Shown here piece by piece: positions 42,213 to 52,124 of a stretch of 56,364 nucleotides of DNA; position 1 is the first letter of the stretch; each line of letters starts with the position of its first letter. The position numbers and the translations under genes are program-made. This DNA is from Desmonostoc muscorum FACHB-395 (GTDB lineage: Bacteria > Cyanobacteriota > Cyanobacteriia > Cyanobacteriales > Nostocaceae). The stretch spans positions 1 through 56,364 of the forward strand of contig NZ_JACJSF010000050.1 in the NCBI RefSeq assembly GCF_014698035.1, in the 5' to 3' direction. The notes below the pieces were generated by a model. That model saw only the letters and a program-made list of their open reading frames with translations. It was not told the origin of the DNA and did no database searches.

Positions 42213-43368
42213 CTTGATAAAATTCTAATTGCTGTTTAGCCAAAGCTTTATTGGTATATTGAACCATTGCTTTTTGATAACCCATTTCACCGAGAGTATG
42301 AGCAAAATCTGGTTTATCCATTAATTGAACTAAGCAATTAGCAAGAGCTTGAACATCACCTTCAGGAAATACTAAGCCAGCATCGCCAATGACATAGGGA
42401 ATTTCCCCGGAATCAGAACCAATCACAGGAACTTGGCAAGCCATCGCTTCAATTAGCACATGACCAAATTGCTCTTTCCAGCCAGCAGAAGTTAAGGTTT
42501 TAAACTTGTAAGTTGTTTCTGAAGGTAATACCAAAGTACTCATTAAATTGATATAGCTTGCAACCTCATCATGGGGAACACTTTCGATTAAAATTAGCCG
42601 TTCTTTAATATTGTTTTCTGCTGCGATTCTGAGTAATTCAGTTTGCAACTCTCCTCGCCCCAATAGTAGTAATTTCCAAGGTTTATTTTTCAATGTAATT
42701 AAGGCTTGCAAAAGCGTTAACAAACCCTTTTCTTGCACAAATCGCCCAACAAAACCTACCACAAAATCCTCTTTTTCAATGCCCAACTTCGCTGCTAAGT
42801 CTGGTTGATTTTTGGGAGTAAATAAACTTTCATCTACACCCAGTTGCGGCATGACTTTAATTGCTCCTTTATATCCCCGTTGTCGCAAAACTTCTGCTCC
42901 ATCTTGATTGCCAGAAATAATGCCGTGGCTGTGGTTGAGGTTATATTTTTCTAATAAAGAAATTGGTAGTTTCAGTTGGTAAGGAAGATTCCACCAAGTA
43001 AAAAATATATTTTTTGCCTTGAGTCCTAATAGCTGATTTAAGGCAATCATCTGAGTATAAGCCAAGGCTCTAGACCCTTGTTCTACTTGGATGATTTGCG
43101 GACGAAATTGTTTTAATAAAGATATCAAATCGGCTCCAAAGGTAAGAAGTCCCTGATGATTTTGACTAAAATTAGAAACTGGAACTATTCTAAATTTGCC
43201 TTCATCGCGGTATTCAGTTTCAATAATTCTGTTTTGTACACCGCCTGGTTTCCAGCGCTTTGGCACTACAACTGTCACTTCAATGTCAGGTTCTAGTTGA
43301 GATAAAGCGCGTAATTTCTCACAGTTGAGGTCTACGATATAAGTGTGACTAGCAACTAAGATTTTCAT
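42169..43368 (-). CDS. GT4 glycosyltransferase, possible HpsO
   Basis: 399 residues, GT-B fold. The N-terminal domain (MKILVASHTYIVDLNCEKLRAL), the C-terminal domain start (FVVGFVGRFVQEKGLLTLLQAL) and EQFGHVLIEAMACQVPVI (E-x7-E) are visible. The last residues (QELVISHWSLVN) come from heptamer repeat DNA and are probably a recent addition to the C-terminus. By order it could be the hpsO-type gene. Confidence 0.85.
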   Translation of the reverse strand: MKILVASHTYIVDLNCEKLRALSQLEPDIEVTVVVPKRWKPGGVQNRIIETEYRDEGKFRIVPVSNFSQNHQGLLTFGADLISLLKQFRPQIIQVEQGSRALAYTQMIALNQLLGLKAKNIFFTWWNLPYQLKLPISLLEKYNLNHSHGIISGNQDGAEVLRQRGYKGAIKVMPQLGVDESLFTPKNQPDLAAKLGIEKEDFVVGFVGRFVQEKGLLTLLQALITLKNKPWKLLLLGRGELQTELLRIAAENNIKERLILIESVPHDEVASYINLMSTLVLPSETTYKFKTLTSAGWKEQFGHVLIEAMACQVPVIGSDSGEIPYVIGDAGLVFPEGDVQALANCLVQLMDKPDFAHTLGEMGYQKAMVQYTNKALAKQQLEFYQELVISHWSLVNNKG

Positions 43369-43370
43369 CT

Positions 43371-43419
43371 ATTCTTTGTTATTCACTAATGACTAATGAC
43401 CAATGACTAATAACTAAAC
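43371..43419. repeat. heptamer tandem repeat between polysaccharide genes
   Basis: CACTAATGACTAATGACCAATGACTAATAAC-type heptamers (7-bp units) between two glycosyltransferase genes. Confidence 0.75.
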
Positions 43420-44394
43420 TTGTTTATCCAATCGACTGTAAATTTGACCATCGTTCCATAGTGATTGGATGACAGTACCCAAGGCTTTGAAAAAACCCAA
43501 AATGTAGAAAATACCGCGAGTGGCAATTTTGATGGGGGAACCACTTTTATGGCAAGGTGGTCGTCCCAGAACGTGACAGTCAAATAAACGACCGTATAGG
43601 CGTAAAGCTTGAGTCGCAGTCAGGTTTTTCAGTCCTAGTAGGAAATGGTTGTGATAAAAGGTGAGTTGATATTTTAGCGATCGCATACTAATATCATGAC
43701 AACCCCCTGTTTCTTCGCCTAAATGCACCAAATGGGCTTCTGGGTCGTACCAAATCTTATACCCCGTCTGTCTTACCCGCAAACAAAAATCTGATTCTTC
43801 GCGCACTGCACTACCGCGAAACCTCTCATCAAACCTCAATCCATACTTAGTAAATATTTCGCGGCGAAATGACATATTACAACCCCTGGCTGTCAGTACT
43901 TGCTGAGGTTTGGTGGTATGTACTAAATCAATATGATACCAAGCAATTCCTGGGTCCATAGCTTCGGGAGGCAGATATTCAATCTGTAAATCTCCTCCAG
44001 AATCACCTAATTTCATTCTGTCAAACACCCGTCCAGCGACAGCCCCCACTTCTGGATTTTGTAAATAATTTTTCGCATGGGCTGTTAACAATTCTGGGGT
44101 TAGCTGAACATCATCATCTATAAATAATATTATTTCACCAGAAGACCGCCGCACAGCATAATTTCGCGCCCCTGGCAAACTTGCCCAATCTAATCGCAAC
44201 CATTTAATTTTACCTACATCTGCCATCTCTTCTAGGTAGGCTTGAATTTCTGGTTGGTGTGTTGGGGTTTGGTCTACTACTAAAACTTCAAAATTGGGAT
44301 AATCCTGTTTCAGGACATCTACAATGCTATCTCGTAGCGCTTCCTCTCTACCATAAGTCGGGATAACTACAGAAATTAAAGGATAATTATCCAT
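43414..44394 (-). CDS. GT2 glycosyltransferase, possible HpsN
   Basis: 326 residues, GT-A family 2. ISVVIPTYGREEALRDS opens the nucleotide-binding domain; FIDDDVQL supplies the DxD, and DFCLRVRQTGYKIWYDP is a typical ED-type region. A C-terminal hydrophobic patch (about 250-265) may associate with the membrane. By order it fits the hpsN-type gene. Confidence 0.85.
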   Translation of the reverse strand: MDNYPLISVVIPTYGREEALRDSIVDVLKQDYPNFEVLVVDQTPTHQPEIQAYLEEMADVGKIKWLRLDWASLPGARNYAVRRSSGEIILFIDDDVQLTPELLTAHAKNYLQNPEVGAVAGRVFDRMKLGDSGGDLQIEYLPPEAMDPGIAWYHIDLVHTTKPQQVLTARGCNMSFRREIFTKYGLRFDERFRGSAVREESDFCLRVRQTGYKIWYDPEAHLVHLGEETGGCHDISMRSLKYQLTFYHNHFLLGLKNLTATQALRLYGRLFDCHVLGRPPCHKSGSPIKIATRGIFYILGFFKALGTVIQSLWNDGQIYSRLDKQV

Positions 44395-44522
44395 GATTTT
44401 TATTAATTAATTTTTCTATTTTGATAATAACCTTATAAAAATTAATTTTCATTAAGTTTATTAAGCTACTCTTACCTTAATTTACAGTCAGTCAAAAACC
44501 GAATAAGATTGCTTTTAATTCT

Positions 44523-45683
44523 TTATACTCCCACCGCCGCAGCCGCATAGAGATTATCAAATAACTCATTTTGCTTTTCGGAGTTATGTACAAGTTGCGC
44601 TTGAGCTAATGCTCCTGCACTTAGAAATTCGTAATGTTCTCGCTTATCACTTCTATCAAGAAATTGCATAATTTGTTGTAATGCTTGTTCTGCTAAATAG
44701 TCATAAGTGCTATCGACAATTTCCCAATATTCATCGGTTTTAGTTTTGTCTCCATGTAGCCAATTGCTCCAGTGCCTAATTTCATTAATTGGCAACTCTA
44801 AAATATAGCCATTTTCACCATTACGAACAAACTCTGGTAAGGCGCATACATTTGTCGTAATTACAGGAGTTGCAACAGAAAAACCTTCAATGATACTATA
44901 GCCATAAGTATCATGTAATGTTGCCATTAATTGAAAATGGCTTTGCGATAATAGCTCAAGAACTTTGTCATTAGGAATATTTCTATGGAATACAACGTTA
45001 CTTAATTTCAGTAACTTTAAATCCTCTACATATTTACTGCGATCGGGGAAATCAGTTGGAACTCCTGAACCATGTTCTAGTCCCGATATTATATGTACAG
45101 TAATCGGCAAACCTAGTTTTTCAGCTTTCTGGGCTAGTCTTAAAGCAACAACTCCACCTTTACGGGCAATGTGATTTCCGATAAATACAAGCTGGAGATT
45201 TTGTTGTTCCTGATAAAGTTTCGATTGCTTAACTTTTATTGGGAAATTGGGATGAATAACATCCACTTTCTTACTTACTTTTTCTTCTATTTTCCAACCT
45301 TCTATCCGCTTTATTAATCTCAACTTGGCATAATCAGAAATTGCAATAATTTTTTGACAATTGTCTAGTGCTAATCGATTATTTAATAATTCATAAATTG
45401 CTGCTTCAACTTGATTTTGAGGATTTCTATATAAAACACGATGATCCTCAAAGGTGAGAAACCAAGGTTTATTTGTATATAAAATTCTGTTGAAAGAATG
45501 AATTGCTTGGTATCTTTGCCATACAGGTTGCCAAGCCATAAAACTGGCTAAAGGATACCAAATTTTTTCTATAGGATATCTGCCTGCGGGGAAAGGCTTG
45601 GGGTAGATGAGTGTATGCCGAGAATTTCGAGGTAAGTTTGGAATGCTGAGGTGTTTTTGACCTCCTATGATAACTTTTGCCAT
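44523..45683 (-). CDS. GT4-like glycosyltransferase, possible HpsM position
   Basis: 386 residues. The N-terminal half lacks a clear GT signature, but LVFIGNHIARKGGVVALRLA and GYSIIEGFSVATPVITTNVCALPEFV are a normal GT-B C-terminal domain with an E-x7-type donor site. It starts 11 bp before the end of the O-antigen-ligase-like gene upstream, hence the same operon. Its place between those two genes would make it hpsM-like. Confidence 0.8.
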   Translation of the reverse strand: MAKVIIGGQKHLSIPNLPRNSRHTLIYPKPFPAGRYPIEKIWYPLASFMAWQPVWQRYQAIHSFNRILYTNKPWFLTFEDHRVLYRNPQNQVEAAIYELLNNRLALDNCQKIIAISDYAKLRLIKRIEGWKIEEKVSKKVDVIHPNFPIKVKQSKLYQEQQNLQLVFIGNHIARKGGVVALRLAQKAEKLGLPITVHIISGLEHGSGVPTDFPDRSKYVEDLKLLKLSNVVFHRNIPNDKVLELLSQSHFQLMATLHDTYGYSIIEGFSVATPVITTNVCALPEFVRNGENGYILELPINEIRHWSNWLHGDKTKTDEYWEIVDSTYDYLAEQALQQIMQFLDRSDKREHYEFLSAGALAQAQLVHNSEKQNELFDNLYAAAAVGV

Positions 45684-45694
45684 TTTTATTTCAT

Positions 45695-47350
45695 TTAAAT
45701 TGTTTTTAGACGTTTTCTCTTGTTTTTTTGCTCAGGGTCGGCATCTTCCTTATCTTGTTTCTCTAATTCTGGCAGTTTAAAAAGAACTCCTGCAAAAAAC
45801 CAATAATAGACAGCAACCGGGTCAACATCTAGAGGATAGTAGTAGGTGTTGTAGCTAATAAACAATATAAACACCCATAAAGCTGCTCCGTAACTGCGGA
45901 AATTACGGTTCTTTATGGAGCGATAGGTTTTAAAGCCCATAATTGTTAAAGTTGTTACCAAACCCAAAAAAGCTAGTACTCCAATAATTCCAACTTCAAA
46001 AAGGACTTTGGGATAGTAGGTTTCTACCAGTTTAGTTTTACCCATTGCGCGGGCAGAGTTAGTTGCTCGACCTAAGCCACTTCCCAAAGGCCCATCTACG
46101 TTTTTCCAATTCTCTTCAAATTGCTGGACGATAAAATCTTGAGGTGGTGAAGCGTCCCAGCGACTGGTAAAACTCTCGGTTCTCTCTTGGACGACGGTAG
46201 GGTTAGTTACCATCACAATTCCTAAAACTATAGCCAGTCCTATACCTATGGGGATAAATTTTTTAAGGTTGCCAATTTGACCAGTCAGCAATAGCAAAAT
46301 CCCGAAACAGATTGGTACTAAGGCTAAGGCGATTCTTTGTCCAGAAATTACAGCATTGATAAAGACTGTCACTAAAGAACCTAAACCGACTATCCGCCAA
46401 ATAAAAGAGGGATCGGTGAAGCCAGTGGCAAAGGTAAAAAAGGTGCTGGAAATTAAGAACCACGCCCATTGCCAAGGGGCTACAAATGTTCCTGGCAGAC
46501 GAATTACCCCTTCTTCGGGACTATATAAAAGCGCTCCACCAAAATAACACCGGGCTTCTAGTGATGTGACAAATAGGGCATTTCCTTCAAGACCCCTAGT
46601 GCCTTGACATATACCAGTTAGCAGTAAGAGGTATTGGATACATCCCAACACACAACAAAACAGTATGAGAACAATTTGGAGGCGCGATAAAAAGAGAAAA
46701 TCCCGCTTATCCCGAATTAGATAGTAAGCACAACCAATCAGAGGGACATAGCCTAAAAATACTTTTAGCCCCAAAATTCCCATACCTAAAGGTATTTCTT
46801 TTTCTGCTTTTTCTAATAGTCCGACGCTAGGCGGGTTAAACTGCTGTCCACCATTGACAAATAATAGTGTTAATACACTGCAACCCAAGACAATATAAAG
46901 CGGAATTTTAATGCCTTGGGGAATAATTAAAGGTAATCCCTGCTTTCGACAAGTTTGCCAAAGTCCAATTAGCGCTGGAACATAAAAGGCATCTTTAGCT
47001 AATTGGAGTATGGGACTACTGCCTAGATAGTAGGTGATAGTACCCCCAACAGGTACGTAAATGATGAAGGCATATAGCGCTTGGCGCGGATATTTGTAAG
47101 AAAAGGACATGATGATTATCCCTAAAACACCGGGGACGGCTGCTTTAATTCCACCTACGAAAAAAAGCACAACGCCAATGAATAAACCACCAAAAGTGGC
47201 GGTGGTGAGTAAACTAATGAGTTCTTTACGTGCTAGGGCTGCTTTGCGTTTTTGGGCTAACTGTTCTTTGAGACTAAGAGTAGAAGTTTCCTTAGAAGTC
47301 TGCTTTTTCGATTTTTTAGATGTCTTGGATTTTGACTTTATTTTCGGCAT
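45695..47350 (-). CDS. hpsL: O-antigen ligase/polymerase-like protein, HpsL type
   Basis: 551 residues from the ATG at 47350 (MPKIKSKSKTSKKSKKQTSK); a frame to 47377 exists. A very basic cytoplasmic tail is followed by about 11-12 membrane helices and a periplasmic loop (about 260-310 and 390-450) as in Wzy/WaaL-like proteins. The lysine-rich start and the neighbouring GT genes agree with my memory of HpsL of the Nostoc hormogonium polysaccharide locus. It would polymerise or ligate the glycan outside the membrane. Confidence 0.7.
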   Translation of the reverse strand: MPKIKSKSKTSKKSKKQTSKETSTLSLKEQLAQKRKAALARKELISLLTTATFGGLFIGVVLFFVGGIKAAVPGVLGIIIMSFSYKYPRQALYAFIIYVPVGGTITYYLGSSPILQLAKDAFYVPALIGLWQTCRKQGLPLIIPQGIKIPLYIVLGCSVLTLLFVNGGQQFNPPSVGLLEKAEKEIPLGMGILGLKVFLGYVPLIGCAYYLIRDKRDFLFLSRLQIVLILFCCVLGCIQYLLLLTGICQGTRGLEGNALFVTSLEARCYFGGALLYSPEEGVIRLPGTFVAPWQWAWFLISSTFFTFATGFTDPSFIWRIVGLGSLVTVFINAVISGQRIALALVPICFGILLLLTGQIGNLKKFIPIGIGLAIVLGIVMVTNPTVVQERTESFTSRWDASPPQDFIVQQFEENWKNVDGPLGSGLGRATNSARAMGKTKLVETYYPKVLFEVGIIGVLAFLGLVTTLTIMGFKTYRSIKNRNFRSYGAALWVFILFISYNTYYYPLDVDPVAVYYWFFAGVLFKLPELEKQDKEDADPEQKNKRKRLKTI

Positions 47351-47386
47351 AGTAGCGCTGTAGCCTATCAGCATCAAGGGAATACA

Positions 47387-48154
47387 TTATACTTGACAAA
47401 TATTTTGGGATTGCTGTAAGTTGTACAATCCAAATTCGTCCTCAACCGATTGATTTAATAATTTGCGATTAAAAATGTTAAATTTTAATCTTTTGGAATT
47501 ATCAAAAAGGTTTTCTCCTGTATCCAGGATATAAACTGCTCCTGGAAATGGTAATGATTTAATAGCTTTTCCTTTATTCTCTAAAATATCCCTAACTTTG
47601 CCGTGATCTATATAATATCTATAGTATCCGTAGCCACGATTATACTCTGCGCTTTCGGGCAAATAGTTCAGATCGTAGCGAATAATATTACAACTACCGC
47701 ACATTTTATAAAAATTCCTTCTTTTAATATATACATATTTACTACCTTCCTGATATTTATAACCTTTGTTAATAACCCATCCATCCGAATCAGGATGTTG
47801 TTGAATAAATTGGGCTAATTTTTTGCTGACACAATCATCAGCATCAATTGCCATAGTGTGAGTCGGAGAAAATTTTTGAGCATAAATCAATCCTTTCAGG
47901 ATTTTACGCCCTTTATCTGTGTCTCCTTTCGCTACAGGGTTAGTCTCGTTGGGAGGAGAAAAATCAACTGTAACGTATGTAATATGAGAATGGGTGAATT
48001 CTATTTTTGGCTTTTCGTGACAAACAACAATAACGTGAAAGTTAGGTGAGGTTTGATTGCAAACTGATTTAATGCATCTTTCAAATAATTGGGTAACACG
48101 TTCCCAGGAATTGGAAACTTTTGCACTTTTAAGTGGGATAACAAAAACAAGCAT
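47387..48154 (-). CDS. GT-A family glycosyltransferase
   Basis: 255 residues. The N-terminus MLVFVIPLKSAKVSNSW and FHVIVVCHEKP lead to a DxD-like motif in MAIDADDCVS, as in GT-A transferases, though distant from ordinary GT2. Its end is 36 bp from the hpsL-type start, on the same strand, so it heads the operon. No assignment to a named hps gene. Confidence 0.75.
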   Translation of the reverse strand: MLVFVIPLKSAKVSNSWERVTQLFERCIKSVCNQTSPNFHVIVVCHEKPKIEFTHSHITYVTVDFSPPNETNPVAKGDTDKGRKILKGLIYAQKFSPTHTMAIDADDCVSKKLAQFIQQHPDSDGWVINKGYKYQEGSKYVYIKRRNFYKMCGSCNIIRYDLNYLPESAEYNRGYGYYRYYIDHGKVRDILENKGKAIKSLPFPGAVYILDTGENLFDNSKRLKFNIFNRKLLNQSVEDEFGLYNLQQSQNICQV

Positions 48155-48308
48155 GATATTATTTTTAGATCAAGTATAGGAATCTGCTTTGAGTTTTAAA
48201 GTTAATTCGCTTAAAAGGCAATAGTAAAAGAAGCATTTTTGAGTATTGCTGAGTTTGTTCAAAAATCAAATATGAGTTTTATAGCGAAGAATCTCGAAGT
48301 AATTGAAG

Positions 48309-48432
48309 AAGAATTCAGAAGTCAGAATTCAGGAGTAAGAATCAAGACGCTCGATGACTCGCTAACGCTCGCTATCCGCTTTTTCGTTCAGAATTTATTC
48401 TGAATTCTGACTCCTGACTCCTGAATTCTGTT
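48309..48432. repeat. inverted heptamer repeat (TCAGAAT/TCAGGAG)
   Basis: TCAGAATTCAGGAG-type heptamers in opposite orientations on two sides of a central segment, capable of a long hairpin. It lies upstream of the polysaccharide operon's first gene (start 48154). Confidence 0.6.
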
Positions 48433-48522
48433 CGATAATAACACGTTCAGACTGATGTAATGACGTGGTGATTTTTTTGATAATTAATTAGGCGGACATT
48501 ATATAACAATACAAATACAAAT

Positions 48523-48572
48523 GTCACAGCTTCTACAGATAACCAAAGCTGGTTATCTGTAGAAGCTGTGAC
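48523..48572 (-). terminator. 23-bp perfect hairpin after glmM
   Basis: Arms at 48523-48545 and 48550-48572, each 23 bp and perfectly complementary, loop AAGC; begins GTCACAGCTTCTACAG. It lies about 40 bp after the glmM stop and likely ends its transcript. Confidence 0.7.
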
Positions 48573-48612
48573 GGAAAATTGGCGTTTGTTAAAAGCTGAG
48601 ATAATAGCTAAC

Positions 48613-50085
48613 TTAGTCCATCAGATGTTGCTGGACTTTTGAAACTAATTCATTTGTCCAGTAGTTGGTAAGTTCGGCATTGGCGGCTTCTACCATGACT
48701 CTGATTACTGGTTCTGTACCAGAGGCGCGAACCAAGATTCTACCAGAATCACCCATTGCGGCTTCAGCAAGAGCGATCGCTTGTTGCACTGGTTCGCAAT
48801 CTTCCCATCCCAAACGGCGATCGCGATCTGTAACTCGCACGTTCCGCAAGATTTGCGGATATGTCTGGAAGCTTTGATCTACTAATTCTGCTAGGGAAAC
48901 ACCCGCTTCTTTCACCAAAGCTGCTATATGCAAGGCTGTTAACAAGCCATCTCCAGTTACAGCATAATGACGGCAAAGAATATGACCTGATTGTTCGCCG
49001 CCTAACATTGCCCCAGTTCGCTGCATTTCGGCTTGTACGTATTGATCGCCGACGGCGGTACGAATTAATTTACCACCAATTTGTTGCCAAGCTTTTTCAA
49101 AGCCCAAGTTGGCCATGACTGTAGACACAATCAGGTTGTCTGGTAGTTGTTGGTTTTTTTGTAAATGCCGTCCCCACAGGTAGAGAATGTAATCGCCGTT
49201 AACTTGCCTGCCAGTATTGTCTACTGCTAAGACGCGATCGGCATCGCCATCGAAGGCAAAGCCGATATCGGCGTTGTGTTCTTGGACTGTGGCGGCAAGA
49301 ATATCTAAATGAGTGGAACCGCAGTTAACATTAATGCGATCGCCATCTGCTTCGTTATGCAAGCAGATCACCTCTGCCCCCATTTCTGTAAATACTGACG
49401 GTGCTAACCCGACTGCTGCACCCCACGCCAAGTCTAAAACAATCTTCATTCCTTCGAGATTGAGGTCACTATTTAAAGGTTTTTTTAACGCCTCGCCATA
49501 ATGCCCGACTAACTCAAAACGTGAGTAATGCCGTCCGCAATTACTGACTTTAGCAATAGGTGATATTTTCCCACGCAGTCCCGCTTCTATTTCTGCCTGT
49601 AATATTTGCGGTAGCTTTCCACCATTTGCACCAAAAACCTTAATTCCATTATCCTCTGGGGGATTGTGGCTAGCAGAAATCATTACTCCACCGATCGCAT
49701 CAGTGATGCTGGTGAGATAGGCAATGCAAGGAGTGGGACATAATCCCAAATACCAAACTTCTAATCCTGCTGCTGTTAACCCTGCACTCAAAGCCATTGC
49801 TAGCATATCGCTGGAGTTTCTAGAGTCCTGTCCGAGAATGACTGGCCCTATTTGAGTAGCATGGTTACGTAAAACAATCCCCGTCCAAAAACCAACTTGC
49901 AATGCTAAGGGCGCACTCAGCAATTCTCCGACTCGCCCGCGAATCCCATCTGTACCAAATAAAGGATTTGCCGGTAGTGGGATTAAATTCAGTCCAAAAC
50001 TGCTTTCAATCCCTTTGCCTAATCCTTCAGCTTCGGAAGGAGAATCTCCAGGAATGCCTGGTATCCGAGTTATAGATGAAACCAT
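48613..50085 (-). CDS. glmM: phosphoglucosamine mutase GlmM
   Basis: 490 residues from the ATG at 50085 (MVSSITRIPG); 50106 is an alternative. FGTDGIRGRVGELL, the phospho-serine loop ISASHNPPEDNGIKVFG, metal-binding FAFDGDADRVLAVD and GEQSGHI are the alpha-D-phosphohexomutase motifs. GlmM turns glucosamine-6-phosphate into glucosamine-1-phosphate for UDP-GlcNAc, hence peptidoglycan. An N-terminal extension of about 45 residues precedes FGTDGIRG, longer than in most GlmM proteins. Confidence 0.95.
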   Translation of the reverse strand: MVSSITRIPGIPGDSPSEAEGLGKGIESSFGLNLIPLPANPLFGTDGIRGRVGELLSAPLALQVGFWTGIVLRNHATQIGPVILGQDSRNSSDMLAMALSAGLTAAGLEVWYLGLCPTPCIAYLTSITDAIGGVMISASHNPPEDNGIKVFGANGGKLPQILQAEIEAGLRGKISPIAKVSNCGRHYSRFELVGHYGEALKKPLNSDLNLEGMKIVLDLAWGAAVGLAPSVFTEMGAEVICLHNEADGDRINVNCGSTHLDILAATVQEHNADIGFAFDGDADRVLAVDNTGRQVNGDYILYLWGRHLQKNQQLPDNLIVSTVMANLGFEKAWQQIGGKLIRTAVGDQYVQAEMQRTGAMLGGEQSGHILCRHYAVTGDGLLTALHIAALVKEAGVSLAELVDQSFQTYPQILRNVRVTDRDRRLGWEDCEPVQQAIALAEAAMGDSGRILVRASGTEPVIRVMVEAANAELTNYWTNELVSKVQQHLMD

Positions 50086-50106
50086 ATATTTAAACACTCC
50101 ACACAA

Positions 50107-50655
50107 TCACACTGAAAAATAGCACTTAAGACTTTATTCAGCAATTTTGACATGCTTTTTCTCTTTAGAAATTCATTCTAAATTAAGCCATTTTTACGTA
50201 ATTATACTGAATTACAGACTTTCTAATTGTAAATATTTCATAAAGTCAGTATTGGTTTTTACATTATTAGTAAAGTCTCCACATTTTAGCTAATTATTCC
50301 TTTTATGCCATTAACTTGAGTCTTGATTTTTATTTGTATTTAGTTCACATTTTGCAATGCTATTAACAAGAAATACAATGTAAGGAATATTACCTAGATT
50401 TCATTATGGATATTCTTTGAGAAAACTAATAATGAAAGCAAAAGTTAGCTTATGACAACAGAAAATCAAAACACCGGAATGTAAAGTTATATTACGTGCT
50501 TTTATTACTGTGTAAAAAACTACAAAATCATCGCAGCTTAAAAAATTTTAATATAAATTCTCATCAAATAGTTTTAAGGTAACGTTTTAATGGCTTTTTT
50601 AGCCGTTAGTGAATTAAAACTCGGCAGTTAACTTTTTAAAGTTGAGAAATTTAGC
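50107..50655. other. AT-rich intergenic region between divergent genes
   Basis: 549 bp between glmM (minus) and heme oxygenase (plus). I see no open frame of coding quality and no element with inverted ends. It probably holds both promoters, but I cannot assign boxes. Confidence 0.5.
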
Positions 50656-51372
50656 ATGAGCAGCAATTTAGCAACCAAATTACGTGTAGGCACTAAGAAA
50701 GCCCACACAATGGCAGAAAATGTAGGTTTTGTCAAGTGCTTTTTAAAAGGAGTAGTAGAAAAAAACTCTTACCGGAAACTAGTTGCTAACTTCTACTTCG
50801 TCTACTCAGCGATGGAAGAAGAAATGGAAAAGCACCGCCAGCACCCAATTCTTTCTAAAATCAACTTTCCCCAGCTAAACCGCAAGTATACCTTAGAGCA
50901 AGACCTGAGTTATTACTTTGGTGCTAACTGGAAAGAGCAAATCAAACTATCTTCCGCAGGTGAAGCTTATGTAAAGCGCATCCGAGAAATCTCTGCCACA
51001 GAACCAGAACTGTTAATCGCTCATTCATATACTCGTTACTTGGGCGACTTATCTGGGGGACAAATTCTCAAAAACATTGCAGTAACAGCGATGAATTTGT
51101 CTGATGGGCAAGGAACAGCTTTTTATGAGTTTCCAGAAATTTCTGACGAGAAGGCATTTAAAGCCAAGTATCGGCAAATTTTGGATGAATTACCCCTTGA
51201 CGATGCGGCAACTGATCGCATTGTTGAAGAAGCAAACGCCGCCTTTGGCACGAACATGAAGATGTTCCAAGAATTGGAAGGCAATTTGATTAAAGCGATC
51301 GGTGTAATGGTGTTCAACAGCCTCACACGGCGACGGACACGCGGTAGTACTGAACTCGTCACTGCTGAGTAA
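50656..51372 (+). CDS. ho1: biliverdin-producing heme oxygenase
   Basis: 238 residues. Proximal heme ligand H17 in KKAHTMAENV, as in cyanobacterial HO-1; distal helix LGDLSGGQILKNIA; NFYFVYSAMEEEMEKH. It opens heme to biliverdin IX-alpha with ferredoxin, giving the phycobilin precursor and releasing iron and CO. No bilin reductase gene is nearby. Confidence 0.95.
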   Translation: MSSNLATKLRVGTKKAHTMAENVGFVKCFLKGVVEKNSYRKLVANFYFVYSAMEEEMEKHRQHPILSKINFPQLNRKYTLEQDLSYYFGANWKEQIKLSSAGEAYVKRIREISATEPELLIAHSYTRYLGDLSGGQILKNIAVTAMNLSDGQGTAFYEFPEISDEKAFKAKYRQILDELPLDDAATDRIVEEANAAFGTNMKMFQELEGNLIKAIGVMVFNSLTRRRTRGSTELVTAE

Positions 51373-51564
51373 CGGTATTGACATTGCGGAGTATGGTGTG
51401 TGGAGTCTAAGTCCAGATAGCCTGATGCAAGATAATTTACAGGTATTTCTGGAATAAGAGCGATTAACGCTCAAAATATTTAGGGGCAATAGCCCTGTGA
51501 CTGTTTTCTATTCGTGAAAGCAAGCATGGGGAGATTGCCCCTCAATTATGATTAAAAGAGTTAG

Positions 51565-51701
51565 CCCGGATTTCTCACGCATAGTGTAGGCAGAGGGAGA
51601 AGAGGAGTGTGGGGAGTGTGGGGAGTGTGGGGGCTAAGACTTCTTCCCCATCCTCCCACACCTCCCACACTCCTGGATTTCTCACTTGTGAGAAATCCAG
51701 G
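51565..51701. mobile_element. MITE-like element, 'GGATTTCTCAC' family copy 1
   Basis: 137 bp. Left end CCCGGATTTCTCAC, right end GTGAGAAATCCAGG; flanked by TTAG on each side (51561-51564 and 51702-51705), or GTTAG if the border is moved one base. The right end also forms the hairpin CCTGGATTTCTCAC-TT-GTGAGAAATCCAGG. The core is GAGTGTGGGGAGTGTGGGG ... CCTCCCACACCTCCCACAC. Confidence 0.75.
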
Positions 51702-51758
51702 TTAGGAGTCATCGATTTTAGATTTAGGATTCAAAATTAGGTAATTTCTGGGCGCTCT

Positions 51759-52124
51759 TCATCCTAAACTGGATATTGCTGTGCGATCGCTATCTTCATC
51801 TTGTAGCGGTAAATCATATCTATCATACAGAACTTTTATATGTCGGCTAAATTGCTCCTCAACAAAATAGCCGCTAGAAAATTCACTTGCAAAAGAAACT
51901 TGATGAAAGTGATAATCTAGATTTAGTAGATTGTAAACAAGTCTTAAAAAATAATCATCGATCCAAAAATCTACATCAAATAGTGAAATACCATATTTCC
52001 CTTCCAACCTCCTATTTAAAGTTTTTAGTAACCAAGACCATTGATGTTTGAGGGTGGGATCGATACGGTTCCCAAATACAGGATTAAAAAATTGATTTAC
52101 TTGAGTTGTTCTCACATCAATCAC
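51759..52124 (-). CDS. hypothetical protein
   Basis: 121 residues: MIDVRTTQVNQFFNPVFGNR, then HQWSWLLKTLNRRLEGKYGI, DVDFWIDDYFLRLVYNLL and an acidic C-terminus ending SDRTAISSLG. Soluble, mixed composition; no family recognised. The stop is followed by HIP1 DNA. The start could be one of few ATGs; chosen as the only plausible one. Confidence 0.55.
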   Translation of the reverse strand: MIDVRTTQVNQFFNPVFGNRIDPTLKHQWSWLLKTLNRRLEGKYGISLFDVDFWIDDYFLRLVYNLLNLDYHFHQVSFASEFSSGYFVEEQFSRHIKVLYDRYDLPLQDEDSDRTAISSLG

